From positions 186,001 to 250,000 of the forward strand of contig JAHLKG010000003.1 of NCBI GenBank assembly GCA_025526995.1: 64,000 nt of DNA, given 5' to 3'. Below are positions 21,820 to 32,611 of the stretch, piece after piece. Both the position numbers and the translations under genes were made by a program. This DNA is from Powellomyces hirtus. Its lineage: Eukaryota; Chytridiomycota; Chytridiomycetes; Spizellomycetales; Powellomycetaceae. How positions within the stretch are numbered: the stretch's first letter is position 1; each line of letters starts with the position of its first letter. Below the pieces are notes generated by a model, which did no database searches, was not told the DNA's origin, and was given only the letters and a program-made list of their open reading frames with translations.

Positions 21820-22892
21820 GATGGCGTTGTGTGTTGAGCTGATGAATGAATGCGTAATATGGATGTTTGCTCAAATGCCTTGCCTACTTCAACTGGGCTA
21901 GGGAGGAAGGAAGGAAAGACGCGCGCGCTTTCCTGGGCTTACGTAACGCGTGGCTTCTATGTGGCGCGTCGGTCGGGAGAAACCCCGTCACCATGAAAGC
22001 CTTGCCATCTTCTTTGTCACGTCAAAGAGTCTGGTGCAGGGCTTCTGGACTATGGTGAACATTGTTACGAGAAGGCCGACCATAGGGAAGGACGCGGATG
22101 GGTATCCGCAGTAAGAGACAATATAACTGGAGGGAGGGACGGAGAAGGGCCATCCAATAATGCAGCAAACCTTGTGTCGCCAAGAAAAGGAACAGTAGGC
22201 GATAGGAGGCAAAATCAGGGTAATACCTCTACTCGAGTAACGGACAGTACCGCCGATGCGTTTCCCATAAAACCCGGAGAGAATGACTCGGGAATCCGGT
22301 TCGTGGCGTGGACCGTGAAATAGAACGAGACCACGCCCACGAGTTATTTTTAACTTAGTCCCTGCAGTAAACATAACCACAACCTTTTCCCAAACTGTTT
22401 ACTTACTTACTCGCGTGTCCTGAAACCATGAGGTGGTTTTGCGGACCAACGCAATTTACGTTTGTTTGCCCCGCCCCATTCCACGTCACGCGAGGAGGCT
22501 GCTATTTGCGACGGTTGTTAATGAGACTACGGATCCATTGTTCGGCCGAAGAGGGTACTTTCATGTTTAGAGGCACGGAAAAGCGATAGGGAAGTGGATC
22601 ATCGTTCTCAACAGAGTTCGATTGTTCATTCAGGATCGTCGCTAACCATCCTACCGGCGCCACGTAACTATAAACGTTGCAGCACGTTGATCTTCATTGC
22701 GCTGTGGTCTAGGCAAGCTCTGCGTGGGATTTGCAAGATAGGGTCAATGCAGCGCCTCGGTTCCCGGGCGGTGGTTGTCCTGCAGGCTAATTGCGCCCGC
22801 GGATTGTACACATTGTTGTTATTGTTTGTCCATTGCTAGTTATCGCCACCCTGGCACCTTCGCGAAAAACTGCTGCTGACTGGGTCTTGGCA
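21820..22892. other. Intergenic region between divergent tetraspanin and GPCR genes
   Basis: About 1.1 kb without a recognisable gene. The right end is the upstream region of the GPCR gene. Confidence 0.45.
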
Positions 22893-22900
22893 TATAAAAA
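22893..22900 (+). promoter_or_regulatory. TATA box of the TctC-GPCR gene
   Basis: TATAAAAA lies 148 bp upstream of the ATG at 23041 and is followed by an A/C-rich leader without an in-frame ATG. It is the best core promoter candidate for the receptor gene. Confidence 0.5.
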
Positions 22901-23040
22901 CGGACCCTAGGGAGTTGATTCCCGTTCATTAAATTCAAATACCCCAATAACACACAACACACAATCGTGTACCGTTTTGCGTCATCTTATCTTTGATACC
23001 ACCCTTTGCTCCCGGCTTCCATACCCAAGCATAACCCGTC

Positions 23041-25245
23041 ATGCATATTCCCTCCATCACTCTCGCGCTTCTCACTGCCGTCTCCACCGCGCAAGCAGCA
23101 TGGCCGTACGGCAAGTTTCAGTACACCGTGCCCTTTGTCAAGGGCGGCGGGTCCGCGTCCATTGCTGAACTCCAAGGCCCCGCTATACCCGGCGCGAAAC
23201 TCGTCTTCAATCCTGCCAACAGCGGTGCGGATGCGTGGTCCAAGATGAAGAACGACCCCAAAGATGGATCAGTCGTCACCTTGATCAACCTTCCCCACAT
23301 TTATATCCAGCCCCATGTCGCCGACCTGAATGCGAACTATACCGCGGACGACATGGAGATTGCCTACATGCACACATATACCCCGCTAGTGCTCCTTGTC
23401 CCTGCCACCTCCAGCATCAAATCCTGGGACGACTTTGTTATTGCCTGCAAGACTTCCGAGGTTACCGTCTCGGGAGCTGGAACAGGCACGGTCTTTGAAC
23501 TCGGATCCACCCGCCTTTCCCAACTGGCGCGCATCCCGTTCCGGTACGAGTCTCCCGGAACCGGTGCCAATACCGCCATTAATGCCATGTTGGCCGGCAA
23601 CTACACCGCCGCCTGGACCACCACTCCCGTCGTCTTTAACCGCCCTGACCTCCGAGTGCTCGCTATCGCCTCCGAATTCGAATTCCCGCAAATCGTTGCC
23701 CCCACCTTCAAGACCCTCGGCATCAACTACGTTGACGGCATCTACCGCGGTATCGGTCTCCCCAAGGGCACCCCAGCCAACATCATGAAAGATGTGTCCG
23801 ACGCTTTCAACGCCCTCAACCGTAACCTCAGCTTCATTGCCAATGTCCAGCAGTCCGGTGCGGTCCAGATCTTTATGGAGTACAACAGCCCTTCCTTGAA
23901 AAAGTTCACGAGCACCTACCGCAAGAGCGTCGAGCAGACCATGTTCCCCACTGACCCTATCTCGCGCGGATCCATCTATGCCATGCTGTTCCTCGCTGCC
24001 CTGGGTCTCTTCCTCACCTTGGTCTCCGCCGCGTTCGCTGCCATCTACCGCAACACCCCCGTCATCAAGGGGTCCAGCTACTTTTTCAATAACATCATCC
24101 TCCTCGGTATCACCATGGTGTACCTCTCCATGATCGTGTCATCTCTCCAGCAACCTCTGAGCGGCGTCACCGGACGGACCCTCACTATGGGTTGCACCGC
24201 TATGCCCTGGTTGCTCGGTCTTGGATTCGACATCACCTTTTCCGCAATCATTGTCAAATCGTACCGTCTCTACCGTCTATTCCTGTTCAGCGCGTCCAGC
24301 GTCATCCAGTTCGATGCTAGCAACCTCGCGATCTTGAAATGGGTCGGTGCCATCTGCGGAACCAATGCCGTCGTCTACGCCGCCTGGACCATTCACGATC
24401 CCTTGACCGCCACCATGACCAGTCTCGACGGCGAAGAGTCCTTCTACTACGCGTGCCAGTCCAACCACACCTCCGTTTACCTCGGCATCGTGTTGGCGCT
24501 CAAATACGTCATGCTAATTGTCTGCATGTTCTTCACTATCAAACTCCGCGAACTCAACGCTGTCCTCAACGAAAGCAAAGCCATTGCCGCCGCCACTTTT
24601 TCCACTACTTTTATCCTCACCATCTGTCTCGGCGTCTACGCCCTCGTCAACAACTTCCAAGGCCGCTTCATCATCGCCACGGGTGGCATCTTCATTGGAA
24701 CAACAATGTGTCTCGCCGCCCTCTTTGCCCCCAAAATCGCCATCGTCGTCTTCTCACCCGACTCCAACACCTTCGAACACGTTAAACGTCTCATGAAGGG
24801 CTCCGAATTCCGATCCTCTGATGAAAAGTCTGGCCGCTCCGGTGGAAACGTCCTCAGCGGAACACTCGGCTCCTTGGGCTCAATGGGCTCAATGGGCGCT
24901 ATCGGCTCAATGGGCTCCATGGGCGCCATCTCCTCGCCCACCAGCCCCAAAGCCCGCCGTGCGTCCATGGACCCCAATGGTGTGCCCGTCGGTACCCCCA
25001 TCTATGTCCAGGAAGGCAAGCAAATTGCTCGTGAACACCGCGACCGCATCAGTGCATACACCCGTGTCATCCTCAACACCGCTGCCAATGGCCGCATTTC
25101 GGAATTCCATGGCCACATCGCCCACCTCACGGCGTTCGCGAACCGTATCAAGATCATGAACAACAACAAGGCAAGAGCGCAATCCCTGCCTGACAACTCG
25201 CTCGCGGTCAAGTCGAAACCCATCCCCGAAGATGAGGACGTTTAA
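23041..25245 (+). CDS. TctC/Bug-type solute-binding domain fused to a class C GPCR core
   Basis: An intron-less 734-aa receptor. Residues 1-19 are a signal peptide. Residues 20 to about 300 read like the bacterial TctC (Bug) periplasmic-binding family: WPYGKFQYTVPFVKGGGSAS, PKDGSVVTLIN, YTPLVLLVPATSSIKSWDDF, VTVSGAGTGTVFELGSTRLS, PFRYESPGTGANTAINAMLA, RGIGLPKGTPANI. Residues 310-570 hold seven membrane helices with class C (GABA-B/mGlu) marks: KGSSYFFNNIILLG before TM2, a cysteine at TM3 (TMGCTAMPWLLGLGFDITFS) followed by IIVKSYRLYRLF, LRELNAVLNESKAIAAA ahead of TM6, and FAPKIAIV at the end of TM7. The 160-residue cytosolic tail has an S/G/M repeat and basic stretches. Class C receptors normally carry a type I Venus-flytrap domain, so the ectodomain is swapped. 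Ligand inferred: a carboxylate or other small organic molecule. Codon use matches neighbouring genes. Confidence 0.9.
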   Translation: MHIPSITLALLTAVSTAQAAWPYGKFQYTVPFVKGGGSASIAELQGPAIPGAKLVFNPANSGADAWSKMKNDPKDGSVVTLINLPHIYIQPHVADLNANYTADDMEIAYMHTYTPLVLLVPATSSIKSWDDFVIACKTSEVTVSGAGTGTVFELGSTRLSQLARIPFRYESPGTGANTAINAMLAGNYTAAWTTTPVVFNRPDLRVLAIASEFEFPQIVAPTFKTLGINYVDGIYRGIGLPKGTPANIMKDVSDAFNALNRNLSFIANVQQSGAVQIFMEYNSPSLKKFTSTYRKSVEQTMFPTDPISRGSIYAMLFLAALGLFLTLVSAAFAAIYRNTPVIKGSSYFFNNIILLGITMVYLSMIVSSLQQPLSGVTGRTLTMGCTAMPWLLGLGFDITFSAIIVKSYRLYRLFLFSASSVIQFDASNLAILKWVGAICGTNAVVYAAWTIHDPLTATMTSLDGEESFYYACQSNHTSVYLGIVLALKYVMLIVCMFFTIKLRELNAVLNESKAIAAATFSTTFILTICLGVYALVNNFQGRFIIATGGIFIGTTMCLAALFAPKIAIVVFSPDSNTFEHVKRLMKGSEFRSSDEKSGRSGGNVLSGTLGSLGSMGSMGAIGSMGSMGAISSPTSPKARRASMDPNGVPVGTPIYVQEGKQIAREHRDRISAYTRVILNTAANGRISEFHGHIAHLTAFANRIKIMNNNKARAQSLPDNSLAVKSKPIPEDEDV

Positions 25246-25804
25246 AAACCCCCCCACATTCGTTCCTGTCAATTGCTGTACCCAATTCCTGTCCCGTCAT
25301 CGTCTCACGCTATTCAGGCGGGCATACCCTATCTTATTTTGTGTTGGTCAGATAACCAATGCTTGTTGCCATTCCGGACTGCTTATCTTACGTATCTCTT
25401 AATATTATTAGTATCATCTTACACATTTAATAACAACACTATATCATTTTCAATTATCTTCAATCTTCATTACACAGTTGACGCATCGCGCCTCACACAG
25501 TTGACGTATCGCGCCGCTTTTGAATGAGGATATCCTGCACAACATCATATCGTATGAAGCCTCGAGCTTTTGATAACAACATCATATTCTTTCGAGTAAT
25601 CGTAACATTACGTTGACGTTACGAAGCAAAGCAGTACGGAATTATTATTCTTCGCCAGGTAACAACCTACGGATTGTCCCCATAGGCCACCTGGCGAAGC
25701 AAACGACGCACTGACCGACTGTTCAAGCTTGAATGTTCTTTTATTTACAGGGTCACTCCTTTATTTACATGATCACAAATTATACAACATGCTTTTTCTG
25801 TCGC
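25246..25804. other. 3' intergenic between convergent GPCR and PEBP genes
   Basis: A/T-rich sequence. It holds two copies of a roughly 21-bp direct repeat (ACACAGTTGACGYATCGCGC, near 25472 and 25494) and an inverted repeat at 25650-25699. No coding region is seen. Confidence 0.5.
25650..25699. repeat. Perfect 11-bp inverted repeat with 28-nt loop
   Basis: The arm CTTCGCCAGGT at 25650-25660 is the exact reverse complement of 25689-25699. It lies in the 3' intergenic region of two convergent genes. It could form a stem-loop in either 3' UTR or be a remnant of a mobile-element end. Confidence 0.7.
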
Positions 25805-26523
25805 CTACGGGTTCTCAGACAGCATAAAGTTGGCGCCCACCAGTGTCAACCCCTGCTGGGTCGCGAACGTCTGAGCGCGAAACTGGGCCCTATTGTTATT
25901 ATCAATTCCAACAGCGGCCGGATCCAACTGCCCGGGCTGCTTGAACAACAAGAACGTGTAGCGATGCGGTCCGGACCCGGGGGGAGGTCCCGGGCCCAGA
26001 TAGACTGATCCGGGGGTCCCGTTCGCGACATCAGAGCCTTTGATGTTGACGAATGTCCAGTGGCGGAACTGGCCGTTGCGGGCTTCAGCGCGTGACGGCA
26101 CGTCTGGGTCCGTCATGATGATTGTAAAGAGGTCGGTGGCGGCTGCGGTGTAGGTCACGATGGGTTGCGTGGCGGCTTGTTGGGGGGTGATGTTGTTGCC
26201 GAGAGTGACGTCGCCGACGGGGTAGGTTACTTTGAGCTCGATGGTGGGTGTGAAGGCGTCGATGACTGAGTGGGGTGGATAAAATAGGGATATTGAGATT
26301 GAGGTGTGAGGACTGTAATTGTGGAAGGGGACTTACCATCGGGAATGACACCAGCTGCGGTGAGCGCGGCGGTCACTGCAGAGAGGTCGGGTGTTGCCGC
26401 TCCAGTCTGCTGGGCACCACCAGCCGCAGTCTGTGTCGCCTCCGTCGCCGTGGCAGTAGCCGCGCTTTCGGTTGTAGCAGTGGCAGGTGCAGCAGTTGCA
26501 GCCACTGTTTCCGTCGCTGCTCC

Positions 26524-26557
<34 letters not shown>

Positions 26558-26772
26558 GCACCTCCACCACCAGCTGCACCCGCACCCTCTCCACCAGCTG
26601 CAGCGGCCGCCAACGCGTCAAGGATCCTGTTCAAACCAGTCGACGCTCGCGCGATCGCATCTTTTGTGCTGGCAATGTCGTCGGCGAGTGCACGGCGCTG
26701 CACGGATGCACCCTGAGTGACTGCGATGATGCAGGTAACGAGAAACAGAAGAGCGATTTTGTGGATCGCCAT
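25805..26772 (-). CDS. Secreted PEBP-family protein with polyglutamine spacer
   Basis: PEBP proteins bind phospholipid head groups or act as protease and kinase regulators. Two exons, 26772-26337 and 26265-25805, join in phase through a gtaagt/ctcag intron (298 aa). Residues 1-21 are a signal peptide (MAIHKIALLFLVTCIIAVTQ). A helical segment, a G/A-rich stretch, an uninterrupted CAA repeat giving about 11 glutamines, and a long A/T-rich region follow, so the fold starts near residue 140. PEBP marks are FTIIMTDPDVPSRAEARNGQ, HWTFVNIKG and GSGPHRYTFLLFKQP, the ligand-site strands. The A/T/Q-rich spacer before the domain is unusual and may be heavily O-glycosylated. A TATA box lies 59 bp upstream. 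Divergent from TIM21. Confidence 0.88.
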
Positions 26773-26830
26773 GATTGTGCGTATGTGTATGCGTATGTGA
26801 CGGGCGGGCGGATACGTGAGTGGGCCCTAG

Positions 26831-26838
26831 TTTATATA
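26831..26838 (-). promoter_or_regulatory. TATA box of the PEBP gene
   Basis: On the minus strand TATATAAA lies about 59 bp ahead of the PEBP start codon at 26772. No comparable element faces TIM21 on the other side. Confidence 0.5.
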
Positions 26839-27103
26839 CCTCCGCATGGGGATGTGGTGAGAGTAATTGGCAATTAAGCTATAGTTAATGAGTTGGTCAC
26901 GGCACCCGCCTCTCTCGGACCGCAGCGCGCGTCACTCATTTGTGTAAAATCTGAAGCGGAGTTTCACCTCGATCGAGCTTACCAAATGCCCCATGCTGAA
27001 TCTAGCTCAGCGCTTCCCAAAAACCAACCCGACGCCGGTTGAGGCATTGCGCAGATCATTTCTGACGGTTGAACCTGCAGAATCTAGAGACACCTAGCCT
27101 CTC

Positions 27104-28010
27104 ATGTCGGCCGCTCGCTTGATACCACGCGTTCATACCATACAAAGCCGGGCTGCGGTCCGGTCTTCAGTCCAGCTACTGCCGCCTGGGATGCATACAC
27201 GAAATGTAGGGTGGAACCGACGATTCCAACACACCGACGTCAATCCACAGCAGCAGCAACAACAACAGCAACAACAGCAACAACAACACACAGAAGCGCA
27301 AACCGAGCGTCAAAAACGACAAGCAGAGAAAGACGCACGCCGTCAAGCCCGTCGCGACTACTGGGAAGACGTGCGGTGGGAAACCATGGACAGCCTCCGA
27401 CGCGGCGTCCACATGCTGCAATCCCTCGGTTACGCGGGTGTGCTCATTGTCGGATTAGGTGTGCTCGGATCCGCATTCTACTACCTTTCCTTGGACATTG
27501 TCGACCAAACGGACGCTTGGCGACTGTATGAGGAATCGGTGGAGATGGTGATGGATAATGAACAAGCGCAGAAACTGTTGGGGTTGCCGATCAAAGCCCA
27601 TGCGGATCGCAACGGGGGACGGAATCGCGCGCAGAGTCTCAATTATACACTCGTGGAGGACCCGATCAGTGGGAAAGTCATGGTGATGCGGTTTTGGGTT
27701 CAGGGACCCAAGAATGGCGCGGCGGCGGTGGTTGAGATGGTGCCGGTACGTGTTGTTTTGGCATAACATGCTTTTCTATGGAAGGGAAAACAACTGACGC
27801 TTCCCGTTCCTCCGTTTGTGGTGTGGCGATCTCGAATTTCAACAGGACAAGACAACCGGCAAATGGACGCATCAACTGATCCTCCTCGAGATCCCGAAAA
27901 CGAAACAGCAACTCACCATTCTCGATAACCGCCCTGTGTTCAAGATGGCCGAGCCGGAACGCACCGGGTGGTTTGGATTTGGGTCCCGCAATGGCGCGCG
28001 AAGAATGTGA
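27104..28010 (+). CDS. TIM21: TIM21, mitochondrial presequence translocase subunit
   Basis: Tim21 sits in the inner membrane, links the TIM23 import complex to the TOM complex, and also escorts respiratory-chain precursors. Exons 27104-27745 and 27846-28010 join in phase (268 aa). The N terminus is a basic, hydroxylated presequence (MSAARLIPRVHTIQSRAAVR), followed by a Q-rich run of about 13 residues and a charged helix. One membrane span follows (SLGYAGVLIVGLGVLGSAFY), and then the intermembrane-space domain: RLYEESVEMVMDNEQAQKLL, LLGLPIKAHADRNGGRNRAQ, VMRFWVQGPKNGAAAVVEMV and, in exon 2, KWTHQLILLEI. The polyQ insert in the matrix segment is not found in yeast. Family length and order agree. 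Confidence 0.92.
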
Positions 28011-28270
28011 AACTGGGAAACATACCACCAGTGAGCGCGGCACAGCGAAAAGCCGGTTTCTTTTTTTTTTTTTTCTCTGTTGTTTTCACTACTTGTACAT
28101 AGGGCTGTGATGTGTAGCTTGTTGCATAGGGTAGCGTTAAATGGGGTTGTGGTCAAGTAGATATTGATATCGGTTGCTGTACTGCTTCAAGTTCCGCTCT
28201 CTCCCCTTCTTGGTAGAGATCCACAAAGGTGCGCGCAATACGGCCGGCAAAAAATTTTGAACAAATTGCG

Positions 28271-28404
28271 CATCGCTCCCTTTCTCTCACTCTCTCTCCC
28301 TTTCTACCTGATTGAATTTTCCATTGGTGAGAGGTTGCATCGCTCCCTTTCTCTCACTCTCTCTCTCTTTCTACCTGATTGAATTTTCCATTGGTGAGAG
28401 GTTG
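28271..28404 (+). repeat. 67-bp tandem duplication, two copies
   Basis: Copies at 28271-28337 and 28338-28404 are adjacent and nearly identical. They contain a CT-rich run and the sequence TTTTCCATTGGTGAGAGG. They lie in the 3' region between TIM21 and the next convergent gene; no coding role is seen. Confidence 0.9.
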
Positions 28405-28768
28405 CTGTTTGATAAGAGTAAAAATAGAATCTATCCTCTTTATAACATTCCCAAGGAGATCTTTTTGAAGCATTCCTGATGAGAGAAACCGTTTAGGTTT
28501 TGTTGTTACTGAGTTCTGCTCCTACTACAATGCGCAAGTAAATACCCAAACTACGAAAGGGCACCTCAGTCTAAGCGACAAAATTCTATATTATATTTAC
28601 ACAAAAGGAAAGAAACGAGGTCGCGGGGGCGGACATACAAGAGATCATAGAGAAAGGGACAGGAAAAATGTGCAACCGAAAACAGGAAGGGAGGGAGCCG
28701 GTTGCAGTGTCCTATTGATGCTATTCTAGGGTCGAGGGAGAGTATGGTAGCGTGTGCGGGTGGGTTGG

Positions 28769-31068
28769 CTACAGACACAGGATCATGATGAGACACATGA
28801 GGAATATGAGGACAAAGGCCATGATGTAGGCGTATGCATCCGGGACTACAAGAGTTGAGCAACAGCGGGTTTTATGAGTTACGTGTCCGCGAGATGATGG
28901 GCAGTGTAAGACACAAGTGGACGTACCAATAAACTTGATGAGTATGAAACCCAGCAGTATATAAGCCAGCAACAAGAACTTCAGCCCGCGAGCATTGCGT
29001 CCGCCCGCGCCCAGCCATCCGCCATTGTCTTCCGAGACCGCATACACAAAGCCCGTGAGGGCCGGGTGGGCTTCCGTTCCCTCCAGGAGAACTTCCGAAG
29101 CGGCGTCGTCGCGGGAGGATGGGATGGTGAAGAGGACCGCGTCCGAGGTTTCGAGGGCGTGTTCTTTGAAGTAGGCGCGGACGGCGGCTTTCATGAGAAA
29201 GTCGTCGTCGGTGGCGTAGAAGCGCGCAGTGTAGTAGATGGGATCGGGCGTGGGTGGCGGGGAGGATGGGGACAGAAGGGCTTGTTCGAGGAGCGGAGTG
29301 CGGTTGCGGCGGGTGTGGGACGAGGAGGATGTGTGAGTGTACCCATGCACGTGAAGGTGCTGATTGTGGGATGGAGGGTTGTGTTGTCCCCGATGTTGCG
29401 TCGTGGTGTGAGTGGGTTTGGTGGTGTCGCCATCGTGCGGTGATGGGATCGAGTCGCCCGACGAGTGGGTTTTGATCCAATCTTGAAGGTTTGTTCCGGT
29501 GGTGCCGTTGTTGTTGCGGTGCTCGTTGGAGAAGCTTATGGAGCGGACCCGGCGATGGATGCGTGGGGTGGTGCTCCCGGCGCGAAAGTTGGCGGTGGTG
29601 CCAACGGCTTCGCGGTCGACAGAGCCTTTGGGTGTGAGCTTGTCCTCGTCTTCCACGTAGGCGTCGTCCATCGAGTTGCGGCGACTACGGCTAGGTTTCT
29701 GGCCGGGCGCTCCATTGGAGTTGGCGAGGGGAGAGGTGGTTGTGGGTGTCGCGGGCTGCGCGGACGCTGGTCGGAGTTTGCTGCGGCGGACGTAGACGCC
29801 CTTTCCATTGATCCCCGTTCCTTTGCCACCTTCTTCCTCGGTGAGGGGGACGACGTCCTCCACCACGTTCTCAACGGCATCTGGTCTCATGATGAGATGC
29901 AGGGTGCGTTTCCTGCATCCGTGTTGTCCCATCCTCAACAACCTGCTGAGTCCCGCTCTGCTGTTTTCGGTATCGTGAGGGTTGACTGAACTGCTTTTTG
30001 CTCGAGGTTGCTTTCTTCGGAAGCGGTCAAACTCGCGACGGCCAGAGCCGGTGGAACCGACGGATGCAGTGGAGAAGACCGACAACATGCTGCGGATGGA
30101 GGTGGCCGATCGGATGGAGGAGAAGGAGCGGATGGAGGTGAAGGAGCGGGCCGATTCGAAGGAGCCACGGGTGGTTTGCGGGCTGCCCGAGGGTGCGGCG
30201 GCGCTCACGACAAAGTAGTGGACATCGCCGACAATGGTCATGTTGTTTAGGGGCTAAACAAACAGAAGCAAAGAAACGAATATGAGATTCGAACTTTGCC
30301 AGGTTGGCATCTTCTCGTGCAAACTTCCATACTTACATTTTTGGCCTTCATGCGATGCAGCAAGCCTTCTTCCGGCTGAGTGCGAAACAGCACTTTGTTG
30401 ATGTGGTGAGCGGCGTAATAGCTGTAATACAACCTGTTTTCGTCGTTCGGATCCACCGTCGTGACACGAGCAAGGATGAAATCCTTCTCCTTTTCTACCG
30501 ACATGTCGATGAGGGATTCGAAAGGTTCGAGGGTGAACGGATCTTCATTGGTCGCTTCCAGCACGTCAATCAGGATAGTAGCGGGGTCAGGGGCGGGGAT
30601 GTGGATATTGTGTGATGCATTGACGACGGATGCCGGGGTAGGTTTGACGGGAGCGCCCGATATTGGATCAATGTCAAGGACCTCGGGGTCGCCGGACGGG
30701 CAGGAAGAATGGATGGAGGGTTTGGGTTGGCCGATAAGTTTTATGAATTTTGGCGGCTGTGGTTCTGGGGAGAAGATATCGTCGTCGTCATCGCCGCCAT
30801 GGTGGCTTTCGGTGTCGGAAAGGAGGTGGTGGTCGTCGTCGTCTTCAAGGTGAGGAAGATGCCGTGGGTTGTTGTGGCTCTGGGTAGGCTTTGGTGGTGG
30901 TCGAGATATCCGTGGAATGTGGATGCTGACTTGCTGCAGGTTGTTGGAGCTGGGGAGGGGAGCTGCAGCCACGACGGGGCTGGGCGGGTCGATTGAAATG
31001 GCGAGGGATAGAGGAGAGTCGTCGGGTCCGCCCTGGTCGGCATTCGGAATGCGAGCGTAGTGTGACAT
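28769..31068 (-). CDS. Conserved uncharacterised membrane protein with C-terminal TM pair
   Basis: Exons 31068-30337, 30253-28927 and 28845-28769 join in phase (711 aa). I know no function for it. The N-terminal 150 residues are disordered, with acidic clusters (LEDDDDHHLLSDTE). A compact central region looks folded and conserved: NEDPFTLEPFESLIDMSVEK, DFILARVTTVDPNDENRLYY, YAAHHINKVLFRTQPEEGLL, LNNMTIVGDVHYFVV. A basic S/R-rich region and a second folded block (IYYTARFYATDDDFLMKAAV) follow. Two hydrophobic segments end the protein (LKFLLLAYILLGFILIKFIG and IMAFVLIFLMCLIMILCL), so it is anchored by its tail with the bulk probably cytosolic. Similar central sequences are, as far as I recall, found in other fungi without a name. 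Confidence 0.72.
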
Positions 31069-32611
31069 TATTATTTTATTTTTCTAAGCGCCGGGAAGGC
31101 GTGGGATTGACACCAGCCCGAGTGCCTCTGCCTGCCGTGCGTGGAAAGACTGCCGGGAACTGGTAGCAACGATTCTACTACGGAAATGACAGCAAGCCTC
31201 ACAGCTATTACGGAACTCTATGCAGGGGTTGGGTTGCTGGGAGGCGGAGGGGTGAGCGAGGAGAAGGCTAAGGTAGGCGGGAGTCGGCGAGAGCGAAAAG
31301 TTGCAAGATCCACACAGGTGTAATAGTAGTAGGGGGTCGGTCATCAGTTACCCACCGTCCCAACTTGAAATCGTCAGTTGTGGCTCCTCTCCAACAGCCT
31401 GTCGAAACAGCGAGTCTGTGACTCTGTGCGCGAGGAAGGTGTGCTAAATATAAATTTTGCCTTTTTGGCCTTTACCGGCGCCTCATTCACTCACTCCGAG
31501 TCAAACCGATACTAAACTACTTGTAGAAGCTTATCCTTGAAGACCGACAGACCGACAGGAAGCCTTTGTTTGTTCGCTTCGTTTCGTTTCGTTCGATTCG
31601 TTTATTCAATTCTCCTTGAACGAAGCGGCCCGGCAGTTGCCCTTTTCTTAGCGCCATATTTATTTTTGGCGCTCGCCGTTTCCCTTTCCGTGTCAGTCAG
31701 ACATCTACATCTAGCACGAGAGACATGTCATTCACGTACTACATCTAGCACGGTGCATACGTCACCTGCGTGTTTGGCACAATGTCACGTGACCCCATTC
31801 TGTCACTCCCATTCTATTCTCGTGTCAAACCAGACAATTATTGCGCTCGCAGATTCATCGAGTGCGGCCTTCCTTGTAAGCGTCTGCTGCCATGGATGTA
31901 TCAAGGATGGATGTATCAAGGATGGATGTATCAAGGATGGAAGATCATGTGGCCCAGAGTCAAAGAAGCACTTGCCGTTCCTACTGCGCTTTCCCATGGA
32001 CTCTTCCCAATATCATCGAGTAAGTGTCGCTATTCAGCCAGATGGAGTTGACTCCCCCAATGAGTGTTTTTACGAGTGAATCTGTGTGTGAATGGATCAC
32101 AGTAGTAATAAGCCGTCTGTCTGTGCGTGGATGACATCCAGCGCCAGCTGAGAAAAAGGCGCGCGTCGCTCGGAAGAGACACACGCGCACATTTCAAAGG
32201 TCTCCCCCCCCTCCTTCCCGCCCTAGAGTACGCCAAAACTCCCGTGGTCGAAATCTACTGCATCTACATACAAACCGACGCTGCGCCAACTACGCAAACT
32301 GCCAGCACAATATCCGTCGTGCTCTACTGTGGCCCTGTGAATTGCATCAAGAGAACAGGATACTCTGATTCCAGTGACTCGGGCGTGTCGCACTACCCCA
32401 CTGTGCCAAAGTACCACTTGTCCGTGACGCTGTCAAACTCCTCTCTCTGCACTAGATAGTTACAGTGAGTACTCGGAACCCTGTCCAACTCTGGCCTCAT
32501 GACCTTACATCTCACCAAGGCCACTATTCCCAGCCTTGTGCAACCCGTTTTTCCCACCCATCCTGCTGCCGCCCATCACTTTACACGTCCCCACCCCACT
32601 CTCCTGACGAC
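31069..32611. other. Divergent intergenic region, no gene seen
   Basis: About 1.5 kb between the tail-anchored protein gene and the kinase gene. It has several open frames up to 180 codons without recognisable content, and a short 15-bp tandem repeat. It probably holds both promoters. Confidence 0.45.
31892..31940 (+). repeat. 15-bp tandem repeat, 3.3 copies
   Basis: The unit ATGGATGTATCAAGG is repeated perfectly three times and a fourth copy begins. Because the unit length is a multiple of three it is open in all frames, but no surrounding gene is visible. Confidence 0.9.

Noticed and set aside
29066..30250. Plus-strand frames opposite the tail-anchored protein
   Set aside because: G/V/E-rich antisense frames over the disordered S/R-rich part of the real gene.
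30280..30300. tRNA B-box-like GTTCGAATC on the minus strand
   Set aside because: It lies in the first intron of the tail-anchored protein gene, and no A box or cloverleaf stems fit around it.
31537..32079. 180-codon plus-strand frame with CIKDG repeats
   Set aside because: The repeat comes from a 15-bp tandem repeat that is open in every frame; the rest shows no coding pattern.
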